Assembly (NCBI GenBank): GCA_015680905.1
Contig: CM027382.1
Location: forward strand, 25,517,501-25,581,500
DNA length: 64,000 nucleotides
Reading direction: 5' to 3'
Source: Coptis chinensis
Taxonomy: Eukaryota; Streptophyta; Magnoliopsida; Ranunculales; Ranunculaceae
The notes beneath the pieces are model-generated. The model saw only the letters and a program-made list of their open reading frames with translations. It searched no databases and was not told the origin of the DNA. Positions 10,141 through 22,270 of the stretch are shown here, one piece after another (the first letter of the stretch is position 1; every line of letters starts with the position of its first letter). Position numbers and translations under genes: made by a program.

Positions 10141-13100
10141 ATGACGAATGACGAAGGAAAGCTGAAGATCAAAAAGTTTGACGGAACAAATTTTGGATTT
10201 TGGAAGATGCAAATTGAAGATCATCTATATCAAAAAGATTTATATCTTCCATTGATGGGATCCAAACCTGAAGCAATGGCTGTGGATGTTTGGAACTTGC
10301 TTGATAGAAAGGCACTTGGTACAATTCGGTTATCTCTGGGGAAGTCAGTAGCATTCAATATCAAGACTGAGAAGACCACTGTGGATCTCATGAATGCTCT
10401 CTATGCTATGTATGAACAACCCTCTGCTGCTAATAAGGTACATCTTATTATAAAGCTCTTTACTTTAAGGATGTCTAAAGGAGATTCGTTCAAGGAACAT
10501 CTCAATAAGTTCAACGAGACCAAGGATCAGTTAGAGTTTGTTGAAATATCTTTTAGTGATGAAGTTAGAGCTTTGGCCATTCTTGGTCAAATGCCAGCAA
10601 GCTGGAAAGCTACAGTTGAAGTTTGATGATGTAGTTAATATGATACTGACCGAGGAGATCCGAAGTAAATCGGATGTTGCTTTAACTTCTGAGTCTGCAT
10701 TGAGTTTTGAAAGTATGGGTAGGAGTTCATACAGGGATTATGACAAGAACAAATCTAAATCCAAAGGAAAATCTCAAGTTGATATATCCGAGATAGATTA
10801 CTATAATTGTGGCAAGAAAGGACATTACTCTTATGATTGTCGGTTGCCCAAGAAGAATAAAGGTAAGAAACATGGAAAGAAGAAACGACAAGAAGCCAAT
10901 GTAGTTGAGGTGTTAGATGATGCATTAATTTGTTCTATGGAGAGCAGAGACGACTCCTGGGTGCTTCATTCCATGCGACCTCAAATAAGGATATGATAGA
11001 AAGCTATGTTCAAGGTAATCTTGGTACAATCTATCTGGGTGATAACAAGCCTTGCATCATTGCTGGTAAAGGCAATGTACAGATCAAGATTGATGGGTCT
11101 GTATGGAAGCTAAAAGATGTCAGGCATGTTCCGGATTTGAGGAGAAACCTAATCTCAGTAGGGCAGCTAGCAAGTGAAGGTTACACTACCCATTTTACAG
11201 GTGAAAGTTGGAAAATAACAAAAGGTGCACCGCTTATTGCACGTGGAAAGAAAGATGGTACTTTATATTTAACTACCAGTGGTTGTGGTTATGTTGATGT
11301 TGCTGATGACAAAGAAGATCCAAACACATGGCATTGCAGACTTGGCCATATGAGTGAAAAAGGAATGCAAGTCCTTCATTCACAAGGAAAGCTACCAGGT
11401 TTGAAGTCTACTGGGATAGACTTATGTGACAACTGCATATATGGGAAGTAGATGCGTGTTAGCTTTCAGAAAGTGGGAAGAACTCCAAAGCAGCAGAAGC
11501 TTGAGTTGGTTCACACAAATGTCTGGGGTCCTTCATCTGTCTCCTCTCTTGGTGGTAAGTCATACTTTGTGACTTTTATTGATAACTCTACTAGAAAGGT
11601 ATGGATTTATTTCTTGAAGCAGAAATCTGAGATTTTTGATGTATTCAAGAAGTGGAGAGCTATTTTTGAAAATGAGACAGGGTTGAAATTGAAGTGTTTG
11701 AGATCTGATAATGGTGGAGAGTATAATGATACTGGTTTCAAGGAGTACTGTGTTGAAAATGTTATTCGGATGGATAAGACACTGCCAAGGACACCTCAAC
11801 AGAATGGGGTGGCTGAGAGAATGAACAGGTCATTGACAGAGCGTGCATGGTGCATGCGTATACAGGCATGGTTACCGAAACTGTTTTGGGCAAGTAGTTA
11901 GTACAAAGCCTTACTTGATTAACCGTGGGTCATCAGTTCCATTAAATCACAGGTTACCTGAGGAGGTCTAGGGCGACAAGCAAGTAAGTCTCTCTTATTT
12001 GCGAGTGTTTGGATGTGTGTCATATGTGCATATCAGTGATCAGTTTAGGGGTAAACTTGACCCTAAATCATTGAAGTGTGTATTCATTGGATATGGTGGT
12101 GATGAGTTTGGTCATCGATTTTGGGATTACCATAATTGAAAAAACATACGGAGTAGAGATGTGGTATTCAATGAGAATATAATGTACAATGACAGAAATG
12201 ACACACATGTTAGTGGGACTAACTTTGTTGACTTGGAAGACACTGAAGTTAGTCATGGCATAGTGCAACAATAGGTTACTGATGTTCCACATTCAAACAC
12301 AGAAAGTGGTGATGAGGTTGCTACATCACAGACTCCAACTCCGACCAATGATCTTAGAAAGACTTCTAGGCAACATGTGCCGAGTCAAAAGTATCCCACA
12401 TCCACTTATGTGACTTACTTGCTCCTTACTGATGGTGGTGAACCCCTGTGCTATGATGAAGCAATAAAGGCAGAGGATGCGAGCAAGTGGGAACTTACTA
12501 TGAAAGATGAGATCGACTCCATAAGACATAGGAGTTGTCTAAATTACCCATTAGAAAGAAGGCCTTGCATAACAAATGGGTATACCAAGTAAAGGAGGAG
12601 CATGATGGCTCTAAAATGTACAAGGCCATATTGGTAGTCAAAGGTTTTCAGCAGAAGTATGGTATTGACTACACTGTTGTATTTTCTCCAGTGATGAAGC
12701 TTACTACTATCATAATGACTCTGGATATTGTGGCAGCTGAAGGTTTACATCTAGAGCAGTTAGATGTTAAGACCACATTTCTTCATGGTGACCTAGATGA
12801 AGAAATTTATATCACCAACCGGAGGGTTTCATCATGAATAGTAAGAAGGAAATGGTGTATAAGCTGAAAAATAGCTTATATGGTTTGAAACAGGCACCAA
12901 GACAGTGGTACAAAAAGTTTGATGGTTTCATACAAAAGAACGATTTCTTTAAGTGTAATGCTGATCATTGTTGTTACTACAAGAGGTTTGATTCTAGTTA
13001 TCTTATTTTTTTGCTATATGTTGATGATATGTTGATAGCTGGGTCAGATATGAATGAGATTAAAAATCTAAAGAAACAGTTGGCAAGTGAATATGCTATG

Positions 13101-13979
13101 AAGGATCTGGGTGCAGCTAAGTAGATTCTTGGGATGAGAATCAGTAGAGACAAGGAGAATGGAACTTTGACATTGTCTCAGGTTGATTATGTTGAACGTG
13201 TCATTCGAAAGTTCAACATGAGTGATGCTAAACCTGTTAGCACACCCTTGGGTAGTCACTTTCGGTTATCTAAGGAACAATCTCCCAAGACCCAGAAATA
13301 CATAGATTTCATGGCTAAGGTACCATATGCCTCAGCCATTGGAAGTCTAATGTATGAAATGGTTTGCACGAGACTAGATATTACTCAAGCAGTGGGAGTT
13401 GTGAGCATATTTCTTAGTGATCCTGGAAAGCAACATTGGGAGGTAGTTAAGTGGATATTGCGCTACTTGAAAGGCACTACTAATGTCTGTTTGTGTTATC
13501 ACAGAGGTGATATAAGACTGCAAGGTTATGTTGATGTAGACTTTGCAGGAGATATTGATCGCAGGAGGAGCACCACTGATTATGTGTTTACTATGGGTGC
13601 AATAGTCGTTAGTTGGGTTTCACAATTATAGAAGATAGTTGTTTTGTCTACTACAGAAGTAGAGTATGTTGCAGTCACTGAGGCTAGCAAAGAAATGATA
13701 TGGCTCCAAGGCTTGCTAGAAGAGTTAGGTTTGATACAAGAAGAAAATGTGTTGCATTGTGACAGTCAAAGTGCAATACATCTAGCGAAGAATTCAACAT
13801 TCCATTCGAGGACTAAGCATATTGATATACGCTACCATTTCATCAAGTCGCTTCTGGAAGATGAAGTAATAGTGCTTGAGAAGATTCAAGGAAGTCGGAA
13901 CCTAGCTGATATGTTGACTAAACCAGTGACTATTGAGAAACTGAAGCTCTGTTCAGCTTCGGTTGCTCTTCTAGCTTGA
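10141..13979 (+). pseudogene. Copia A gag-pol polyprotein, broken
   Basis: This is the structural and replication polyprotein of the element. Gag starts at ATG 10141 (KKFDGTNFGFWKMQ). The zinc knuckle near 10800 reads YYNCGKKGHYSYDC, with the first cysteine of C-x2-C-x4-H-x4-C changed to tyrosine. The protease site near 10960 is deleted. The pre-integrase and integrase region runs from about 11000 to 11900: HTNVWGP replaces the usual HTDVWGP first aspartate, while RSDNGGEY and PQQNGVAERMN supply the second aspartate and the glutamate. Reverse transcriptase with YVDDML is near 13017. RNase H ends at 13979 (DSQSAIHLAKN, TKHIDIRYHF, ADMLTKP). Breaks include frameshifts near 10600, 10960 and 12530 and stops at 11449, about 11899, 13122 and 13629. 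It cannot make an intact polyprotein. Confidence 0.95.
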
Positions 13980-14061
13980 GGATTGTTGTTGAAGCACACC
14001 ATGATGCACCAGTTATACAAGGAGTACAGTTACTTTGTTTATCAATCTCCAAGTGGGAGAT

Positions 14062-14558
14062 TGTTATGTTATTAGAGTATGATTGCAACCGCCAGCACAT
14101 AAAGCCCTATCCAAATCGGTTTTGGTTTTGATAACCATTAGTTCATGGATTTGGTTATGTACTAGGACTATATAAGTGGAGTTGGTTATCATAACCAACT
14201 ACTACATATGATCCTTATCTCAATCAGTTTTAGTTTCCCTTTTGCTTTAGGACTTGTATTAGATGGGAGTCTATAAATAGAACCCCATCCTTAGAATTTT
14301 ATTATCACACATTAGAGAGAAACTTGAGAGTATAGATTACAAATTAGGCGAGCTATTTTGTGACTGCTTTGTGTGAGATTGATTGAGAGAGATATATTAG
14401 TGTTTGTAACTACTTCTTGATAATAGTGAATTGTGGTGCACTTGTGGATTAAGGCAATTGCCTAACCACGTATATCTGTGTGTTCCTCTTATTTGTTTCT
14501 TTCTTCTGAGTTTTCTAGATTCTAAATTCGTCGTGTTGGTTGGGGTAGATCCCTAACA
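14062..14558 (+). repeat. Copia A 3' LTR with upstream polypurine tract
   Basis: Same length as the 5' LTR and nearly identical after the first 50 bases. The polypurine tract AAGTGGGAGA (14051-14060) lies just before it. TATAAATA is at 14272-14279. The LTR ends GATCCCTAACA before the TGAAC duplication. Confidence 0.95.
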
Positions 14559-14563
14559 TGAAC

Positions 14564-15179
14564 TACAACACATCATTTGAGAGGATGTAAATGGAGATTA
14601 ACTCTTTATTAATAGTTATATTGTTCTTACTTATATAATATTAACGCCTACTTTATCCAATACATAAAAGCATGCTCTATATGGTTATATCTATCAGAAA
14701 GCCATTGACCTAACCACATAAAAAGTTGAAAAACAAATTAGGCAATGTTTAAATTAACAGGCCTATCCATACAAACTATTGCGAAAAAAAGCCCCCAAAT
14801 AACAAACCCAACATAAGGACCTAAAGTAACAAACCTTAAATTAATAGGATAGGCCAGGCTGCATGGCTAGTTATCAAAATGTTTTCTTCCATGTACATGT
14901 TTTGATTATAGAAAAGACATACACTTCGAAAATATATTAACAAGGGAAAATAGTCTCAGGCAGTCTTTAGTGTCGTTCGTGGTCATTTGAAATGTGTCTG
15001 AAATTCCCATAGTAGACTTGAATTTGAATTTCGTTTAATTTGATCAGATTTAACACTAAACCAATTGAAATTTGGTAGCAAATATATGTAAACAGGACAG
15101 TACACAATGGAATGATATTTTATGTGTCAAAACCCCATCACAGGGAAAACCCACACCATTACCTATCACAGGCAATGGA
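14564..15179. other. Remnant upstream region of a carboxylesterase copy
   Basis: No gene is present, but 14880-14965 (containing AGGGAAAATAGTCT and GCAGTCTTTAGTGT-like blocks) matches sequence upstream of the intact carboxylesterase gene at 45570 (40466-40498 plus 44489-44540). It is probably the promoter-side remnant of the truncated esterase copy at 28494, separated from it by the Copia insertion. Confidence 0.6.
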
Positions 15180-15184
15180 AAACA

Positions 15185-15860
15185 TATTGGGAGATTTCAC
15201 TAGAAAGTCACATCTCAATCTAGCTACTTTCGATCCCAAATGATTTCAACTTGAAGATCACACCAAGGAAATCACCCACCCAAGACTTTGGTAGTTATCA
15301 TAACAAACTCAAACAAGCAAAGCCACTAATTTATCATCACCCATTACAAACAAACAATAAATAAGGAAGTAAATAATGCAAAGAGACACAAAGATTTAGG
15401 TAGTTTGGTAAATGTTACCTACATCTACATAAGAGCTGAGTTTCCATTATAACAAAGATTGGAGAGTTTACAAGAGATATCAATAATCAAGAACAAGAGG
15501 CCTCACTCAAACTCTAGCTCAATAGAGCTCCCACAATACCCAATAAATGAATCTCTCAAAGTTGTCTCAAAACCCTATTCTATTTCCTTTATATAGGTAC
15601 ACATAGAAAAAGGTGATAAAATGGGTTTTGGGCCGAAATTTTGAAAATCTGTCAAAATTTCGGAAGGCATGAGCACAGAGTGCGCCTTAACCAAGGCATG
15701 GTCGAGCGCGGGTTGCTCCCGACTTCCAGTGTTTTTAGCGCATGTCGCGCCTTGTCCAAAGCATGGTTGAGTGCAGGTCGCGCCCCCTTCTCCAAACTGA
15801 AAATTAAAGGTAACAAGGTCGGACACCAGAGCAAAGCTCGACGGTTCCACAAACCCAACA
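15185..15860 (-). repeat. Copia B 3' LTR
   Basis: In the plus direction it begins TATTGGGAGATTTCAC (the TG end mutated to TA) and ends CCACAAACCCAACA. It matches the copy at 27565-28232 along its length, with several small differences. Confidence 0.9.
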
Positions 15861-15970
15861 ATCTCCCACTTGGAACCTTCGAGATTCTACATGCACATCA
15901 CATCTCAATTGTAACAACTTAATCCAAATCCAATTTACTAATGAAACACTCGGCTCATCCATCATGGTCT

Positions 15971-18900
15971 TCAAGCAAGAAGACCCACCGAAGTTGAACA
16001 CAACTTCAGTTTCTCAGTAGGCACGGTCTTGGTCAACATATCCGCCAGATTCTCACTCCCTTGGATCTTCTCAAGTGTCAAAACCTCATCCTCCAACATA
16101 GATCGGATAAAATGATACCAGAGACCAATGTGCTTGGTCCTAGAATGAAAGGTGGAATTCTTAGCAAGATATATAGCACTCTGACTGTCATGTGTAACAC
16201 ACTCTTCTCTTGCTTCATCCCAAGCTCTTCCATTAATCCCTGTAACCAAATCATCTCTTTGCTTGCCTCAGAATGCCACATACTCGCCTGCGTGGTGACA
16301 AAGCAAGCGATCTTCTTCAGAATCGAGAAATCCAACTCACTGCAGTAGCACCTATTGTAAAGACATAACCAGTAGTGCTTCTTCTGCGATTTACCTCACC
16401 TGCAAAGTCGGCATCCACATACCCTTATAAGTTTACAACACCCCTTCCATAACATAGACATTTCTCAGTAGTACCTCTCAGATATCTCAATATCCATTTC
16501 ACGACTTCCTAATGTTGCTTGCCAGGATTAGACATAAATTGACTGACAACTCCCACTGTTTGGGCTATATCCGGACGTGTGCAAACCATGGCATACATAA
16601 GACTTCCAATGGCAGAGGCGTATGGTACCTTAGCCATGAAGTTGCTTTCCTCAACAGTCTTGGGAAAGTGTTCCTTGGACAACTTGAAGTGGACTGCCAA
16701 AGGTGTGCAAACTGGTTTCGCACCACCCATGTTGAACCTCTTCAATACCTTCTCAACATACTCAACTTGAGACAACTCCAGAATACCTTTCTGCCTATCT
16801 CTTCTGATCCTCATCCCTAGAATCTGTTTCGTTGCACCCAAGTCCTTTATAGAGAACTCACTTGCCAACTTCTCTTTCAATCTCCCAATTTCTGACATAT
16901 AAGAACTCGCTACTAACATATCATCAACATATAGCAATAGGATGACGTAGCTGGAGTCGAACCTCTTGAAGTAGCAACAATGGTCAGCATTGCACTTATA
17001 GTAGCCATTTCCTTGCGTGAAGTTATCAAACTTCCTGTACCATTGCCTAGGGGATTGTTTCAAACCATACAAGCTCTTTCTGAGCCTGCATACCATATTC
17101 TCTTTACCCATCTTGATGAAACCCTCCGGTTGCTGCATGTAAATTTCCTCAACTAGGTCACCATGGAGAAAGGCAGTTTTAACATCCAACTGCTCAAGAT
17201 ACAAATCTTCAATGCGCAACAATACTCAACACTGACCAAATAGTATCCAGTTTCACCACTGGGGAGAATATCTCTGTGAAGTCAACACATGCTTTCTGCT
17301 GAAAACCCTTGACTACTAGCCTCTCTTTGTATCTCTGGGAACCATCATGTTCCTCTTTGACTCTAAACACCCATTTGTTCTGTAGAGCCTTCTTGCCCAT
17401 GGATAGTTTGGCCAACTCCCACGTGCCATTAGAGATGAGGGACTTCATCTCATCATGCATAGCAAGCTCCAACTTACTTGCATCACTCGCCACCAATGCT
17501 TCATCATAGCATTGAGGCTCGCCACCATCAGTAAGTAGCAAATAATTCACATAGGTGGAGGGTGGATATCTCGTACTCGATACATGTAGCCTGGATGTCT
17601 TCCTTAGGGCACGAGGTGGAGATGGACTCGGTGGTGTAGTATCCTCATTATTCTATGAGTCACTACTACTGTCATCCTCTGATTGTGGGGCTCCCACTAT
17701 ACCACGACTTACATCGAAGTCTTCCAACTCAACATACTCTGTGCCGCTCTCTGTACCCGATTCCTTGGTTTGTGCTTCATCTCTATCCTTGTACATCACC
17801 TTCTCATTAAACACAACATCTCTACTACGAATGATTTTCCAATTTTGATCATCCCAAAAGTGATACCCAAAATCATCACCGCTATAGCCGATGAAGGTGC
17901 ACTTTAGTGACTTAGCATCAAGCTTGCTTCTAGCTTGGTCACTAATGTGGACATAGGACACACAACCAAACACCTTCAAATGGGAAAAGTTCACATCCTT
18001 CCCGCTCCACACTTCCTCTGGAATATTAAAATCCAAAGATACTGATGGTCCTCTATTGATCAGGTAAGCTGCTGTGCTAACACTTTCTACCCAGAACTGC
18101 TTGGGCAAGCCTACTAGTGTACGCATACACCTCGCTCTCTCTATCAGTGTTCTATTCATCTGCTCTACAACCCCATTTTGCTGAGGTGTCCCTGACAAAG
18201 TCTTTTCTATCTTGATGACATTGTAAGCACAATACTTCTTAAAACCTGAATCCTCATACTTTCCACCGTTGTCGGATCTCAGCTTCTTTACTTTCAAGCT
18301 TGTCTCATTCTCAACAATGGCCTTCCAAGTCTTGAACACTTCAAATACTTCTGACTTGTGTCTCAAGAAATAGACCCACACCTTCCTAGTATGGTCATCA
18401 ATGAAAATCACAAAATATAACTTTCCGCCAAGTGAAGAGACATTAGCTGGCCCCCAGACATATGTATGAATCAACTCAAGACTTCTAGCTTTCGGAGTCT
18501 GACCCATCCTCTGGAAACTCACCTGCTTCTGCTTTTCAAATACGCAGTTCTCACATAAGTCAATTTCAGTCGACTGTAACTTTGGGAGTTTACCAGAAGA
18601 GTGAAGCATTTTCATTCATTTCTCACTCATGTAACCAAGTCTGCGATGCCAAACATTCGGATCCTCTTTGCCATGTGCCACGACAATCGACTCACACCCA
18701 TGTGTAGTCAGGTAGAAAGTACCATCTTTCTTACCATTTGCAACAACTAATGAACCCTTCGAGACCTTCCAAGTGTTACCGGTGAAGACTGTAACAAATC
18801 CTTCACTCGCCAATTACCCCACAGAAATCAAATTTTTCCTTAAATCCTTCACTCGCCAATTGCCCCACAGAAATTAAATTCTTCCTTAAATCCGGAACGT

Positions 18901-19936
18901 GTCTGACGTCCCTCGATAACCATGACGAGCCATTCATCTTGACATGCACGTCACCCTTGCCGACAATGTCACAAGGTTGGTCATCGCCGAGAAAGACCGT
19001 TCCAAGGTCACCTTTCGGCATAGTTCTCAAAGAACTCTCGATGTGAGGTAGCATGGAAAGATGCACCGGAATCAAGAACCCAAGACTCCTTCTTTTGCTC
19101 TATCGAACATATTAAGGCATCATCTACCATCTCAACAATATTAGCTTATTGTTTCTTTTTCTTGTTCTTATTAATGTTGTTGTTTCTTGGTGACGGGCAA
19201 TTGGGACTGTAGTGGCCAGGCTTACCACAGTTGTAGCATACAACTTCACTTATATTTCGAGGTTTGTGTTCAATGCTTTGCAATCAAGGGGCTTGAGATT
19301 TCGATCTCCCCCTTCACTTTTTCTTACCACGACTTCTGTTTGAATTTCTTCCTCTACTTTCAGTGCTTAATGCCGACCCTAAAGCGAAGATAAAGGACAA
19401 TCCCGTCTCCGAATTTCCTCGGTTAGTACCATACTAACAACGTGCTCAAACTTCAATTTGGTCATTCCCGCAGAGCCACTAATAGCCGCCATAGTCGCTT
19501 TCCAATTTGGAGACAATTGTCCAAGTATCGCCAAAGCTAACACCTCATCACTAAATATAATCTCAACCGACTCTAATTGGTTCTTAATTTGGTTGAATTC
19601 ATTTAGGTGATCCTTGAAGGAGGTCCCCTCCGACATTCTTAAACTAAATAGCTTGGTGATCAAATAGACTTTGTTCGCGGCTGAAGGTTGTTCATACATC
19701 GTAGTAAGTGCCTCTATGAGAGACTTCGCCGTTTTCTCAGTCTTAATATTGAAGGCTACCGACTTCGAAAGACTCAATTGGTTTTTGGCCAAGGCCTTTA
19801 TATCTTGCAAATCCCATATGCCTTGCGGAATCTCATCGGGCCTCTCACTTATCAATGTTTCGATTTGTATCTTCCAATAGCCGAAGTTTGTTCTGTCAAA
19901 CTTCTCTATCTTGTAGTTTTTTTTTTCGGTCGTCAT
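15971..19936 (-). pseudogene. Copia B gag-pol polyprotein, broken
   Basis: Read on the minus strand from ATG 19936 (MTTEKKNYKIEKFD). Gag runs to about 19380. An intact zinc knuckle, CYNCGKPGHYSPNC, lies near 19230-19190, and the protease active site WVLDSGASFHAT near 19080-19045. The pre-integrase region is 19000-18620. Integrase is 18615-17900, with HTYVWGP (first Asp changed to Tyr), RSDNGGKY and TPQQNGVVEQMN. Reverse transcriptase is 17550-16600, with YVDDML near 16930. RNase H ends at 15971 (DSQSAIYLAKN, TKHIGLWYHF, ADMLTK). The copy is broken by frameshifts and stops, for example near 19378, 18614, 17650, 17210 and 16500, and carries a tandem duplication of about 50 bp near 18793-18890. 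It is a relative of Copia A. Confidence 0.93.
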
Positions 19937-20539
19937 GACTTCCACTGAACCAAAACAACGGTGGAGAACATCTCAGAGGAATTTCTTCAAACACCTAGCT
20001 CTCAATGCTAAAGGTGGAGTCTTTCTTCACACACTTTGTTCCAATGATTCAAAATCGTGCTCTGATCACTACAACAAATGGGTCTTTTTGCAACGGTTTT
20101 TTCCCGACGGTTTTAAAAGGGTGCTAAAAATCAGTATTGGCAACGCTTGAAAAGCATAGCAACTCTGTTTTCGTAGCATGTGATTTGGACATTATCTAGG
20201 ACACTTGCAAGCATCGCTAGTGATTTTTGCGCACTTAATTTTTTTTAAAGTTATTTTAAGTGTAGTAGCTACGCTTTTAGCGTTGCAAGTGGTGACCTGG
20301 TTCAGCAACGCTTTCAAAGGCGTCGGAGAAACTCTAATTTCTGTCTTTTAACTAGTAATATTGGCTACGCTTTCGAATCTGTCGATGGTGTTACTGAAGG
20401 AAATCGTAAATATATTCCCTGTATTCCATTGCTGATGTTTTGGCGCTAATATTTCACTGACCGCGCCGATTTTCAAGATATTTCGCGCTTTTATTTTCAT
20501 CAAAAGTTAAAAAACAAAAAAGAAAAGTAAATAAGAACA

Positions 20540-20675
20540 AAACCAATCTCTCTCTGTCTCTCCATCTTCAGCCTTCACTCTCTTTCTCTCATGCCGCACT
20601 AATCTCTCTCTCTCTCTTTCCTCACAATCAGTAAGTCTCACTCGCTCTTGCTCTCGCCCTCTCTCTCTCTCTATT
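20540..20675 (+). repeat. CT-rich (CTCTCT) microsatellite-like tract
   Basis: Several runs of TCTCTCTC lie upstream of the CACTA gene. This is typical of plant 5' leader regions, and it may be part of the element's transcript leader. Confidence 0.5.
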
Positions 20676-21816
20676 TAAAAACTGATTTTCTTTTAAGGTT
20701 TTTAATTAAACTTATTTTCAGTGTATTGCTGGTCTATTTACACATAATAATTAAGGTTTTTAATTAAATTTGACTCTATTGTTACAAAAATGTGAACTTT
20801 GGTAATGCGCGATTTGTTGATAGAATTATGAACATATTTAATTAAATTAAGAAATTGCTGGTAGGCTTGCGTCTCTGTCTGGTGTAAATCAAAGTATGCT
20901 ATCAGTGAACTTTCTATCTTGTCAAATTCTTTTAGAACAGTTATCTCTAAGTTGTTCTTAATTGAGAACCTTCAATTAAGTTTTTTTATTTTTCTTAAAG
21001 TTTTGATTTTTGTGAGGTTTTTATAACTTTTTTTTTTTTTTTTTTTGTTCTAGCCTAGCCAAAAGTATTTGTCTCAGAAGAAATTTCTGCGGCTTAGTTT
21101 GTGATACAAGTAATTTTTTTTTTCTTTTTTATGTAATTGTGGATTATAGTAGGTATGTTTTGCTGCATAAGTTAACAAAATTAATATGAAGTACTCAGCT
21201 AGTTGTGTAATTAATTTGTATGACAATTTTTTTAATTTTTCTCGAACATTTGCTTGTTGGGCTTGAATTAATTATATGCATATGAATATTTAGGCCTTGA
21301 CTGCTTAATTATAGGCCACTTGATCAGGAAATTTAGTGTGGAACTGCATACTGTATTGATAATTTGTTAGTGTGAAGAGCACTTTGCCGAAGACAATGAC
21401 TACTTTTTTTCCGTTTGTTTGTTAGTTTGTTTATTTGTTTATTTTATTTTTCAGTTTTATTGTTTTGAGTAAGCATTTTTGTTTCAATGAAATTATAGGT
21501 TTTGCATGACTTTTTGCATTTGAAAGCATTTTGTATGGGCATGCTGAATCTTTTCATTGTGTTTGTTTGATTGTTATGTTGCACTATGATATAGATGTGA
21601 CCAGGAATAATGATTAACTTTATTATAAGAATGTCACGACTCATTCTTACTGTTTGCTTTCAGTCCGTCTTATTGTTGTATACAAATGCTATTGGGTTTC
21701 TTTTGTTGTACAAATGTTGATGGTTTTGCATGTTTTCTTTCCCTATTTATAATCGTAAAAGTACTTTTATGTTTGAATATGGGTATTGCATACCATAGTG
21801 CCTTGTGAGGCAATAG

Positions 21817-21984
21817 ATGAAGGATGCCAATTCGTTGTGGTTTGATACCAAGTTTGGTGGGCGTTGCCTACCATACCCTAGTGCCTTTTTTCTTTCTTTG
21901 GGGGATGAAGGATGGGGTTGTGGTTTGATACCAAGTTTGGTGGGCGTTGCCTACCATACCCTAGTGCCTTTTTTTTTTTTCTTT
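21817..21984. repeat. Tandem duplication, 83-bp unit
   Basis: GGTTTGATACCAAGTTTGG begins near 21839 and again 83 bp later, each followed by GCGTTGCCTACCATACCC and a poly-T run. It lies in an intron or leader of the CACTA element and has no coding role that I can see. Confidence 0.85.
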
Positions 21985-22270
21985 GGGGAGGATCGTCCAA
22001 TTTCTCCGTAAGGCTCTTCATTTTTGTAGAGTCTAGCATCTTTTCTAGTATCTTCCCTAGGTATAGCTTTATATTACAAACTAACATGATGATACTGATA
22101 TAGATTGATTGGTCATGTAAAGTTAGTTTTAATTATCTATGAGTGATAGTATCTAAAATATTTTGTGTAATTTGTTTTTCCTTCCTGATTATGTTACTAA
22201 TTATTGGCTTTATTTTTACTTGTTTGTATTTATATGATTCAATTGTCAAATATATATTTCTTGTCCAGTC

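Larger units (their letters stand above)
9582..14558 (+). mobile_element. Copia LTR retrotransposon A, full-length, TSD TGAAC
   Basis: The element is 4977 bp. It has two 497-bp LTRs, a methionine-tRNA-type primer-binding site, one gag-pol region, a polypurine tract, and a perfect duplication TGAAC at 9577-9581 and 14559-14563. Domain order (gag, protease, integrase, reverse transcriptase, RNase H) is the Copia order. The gag and RNase H wording resembles the Tork/Tnt1-like lineage (inference). The LTRs differ at roughly 20 of 497 positions by eye, which suggests an insertion that is not very recent. Confidence 0.95.
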
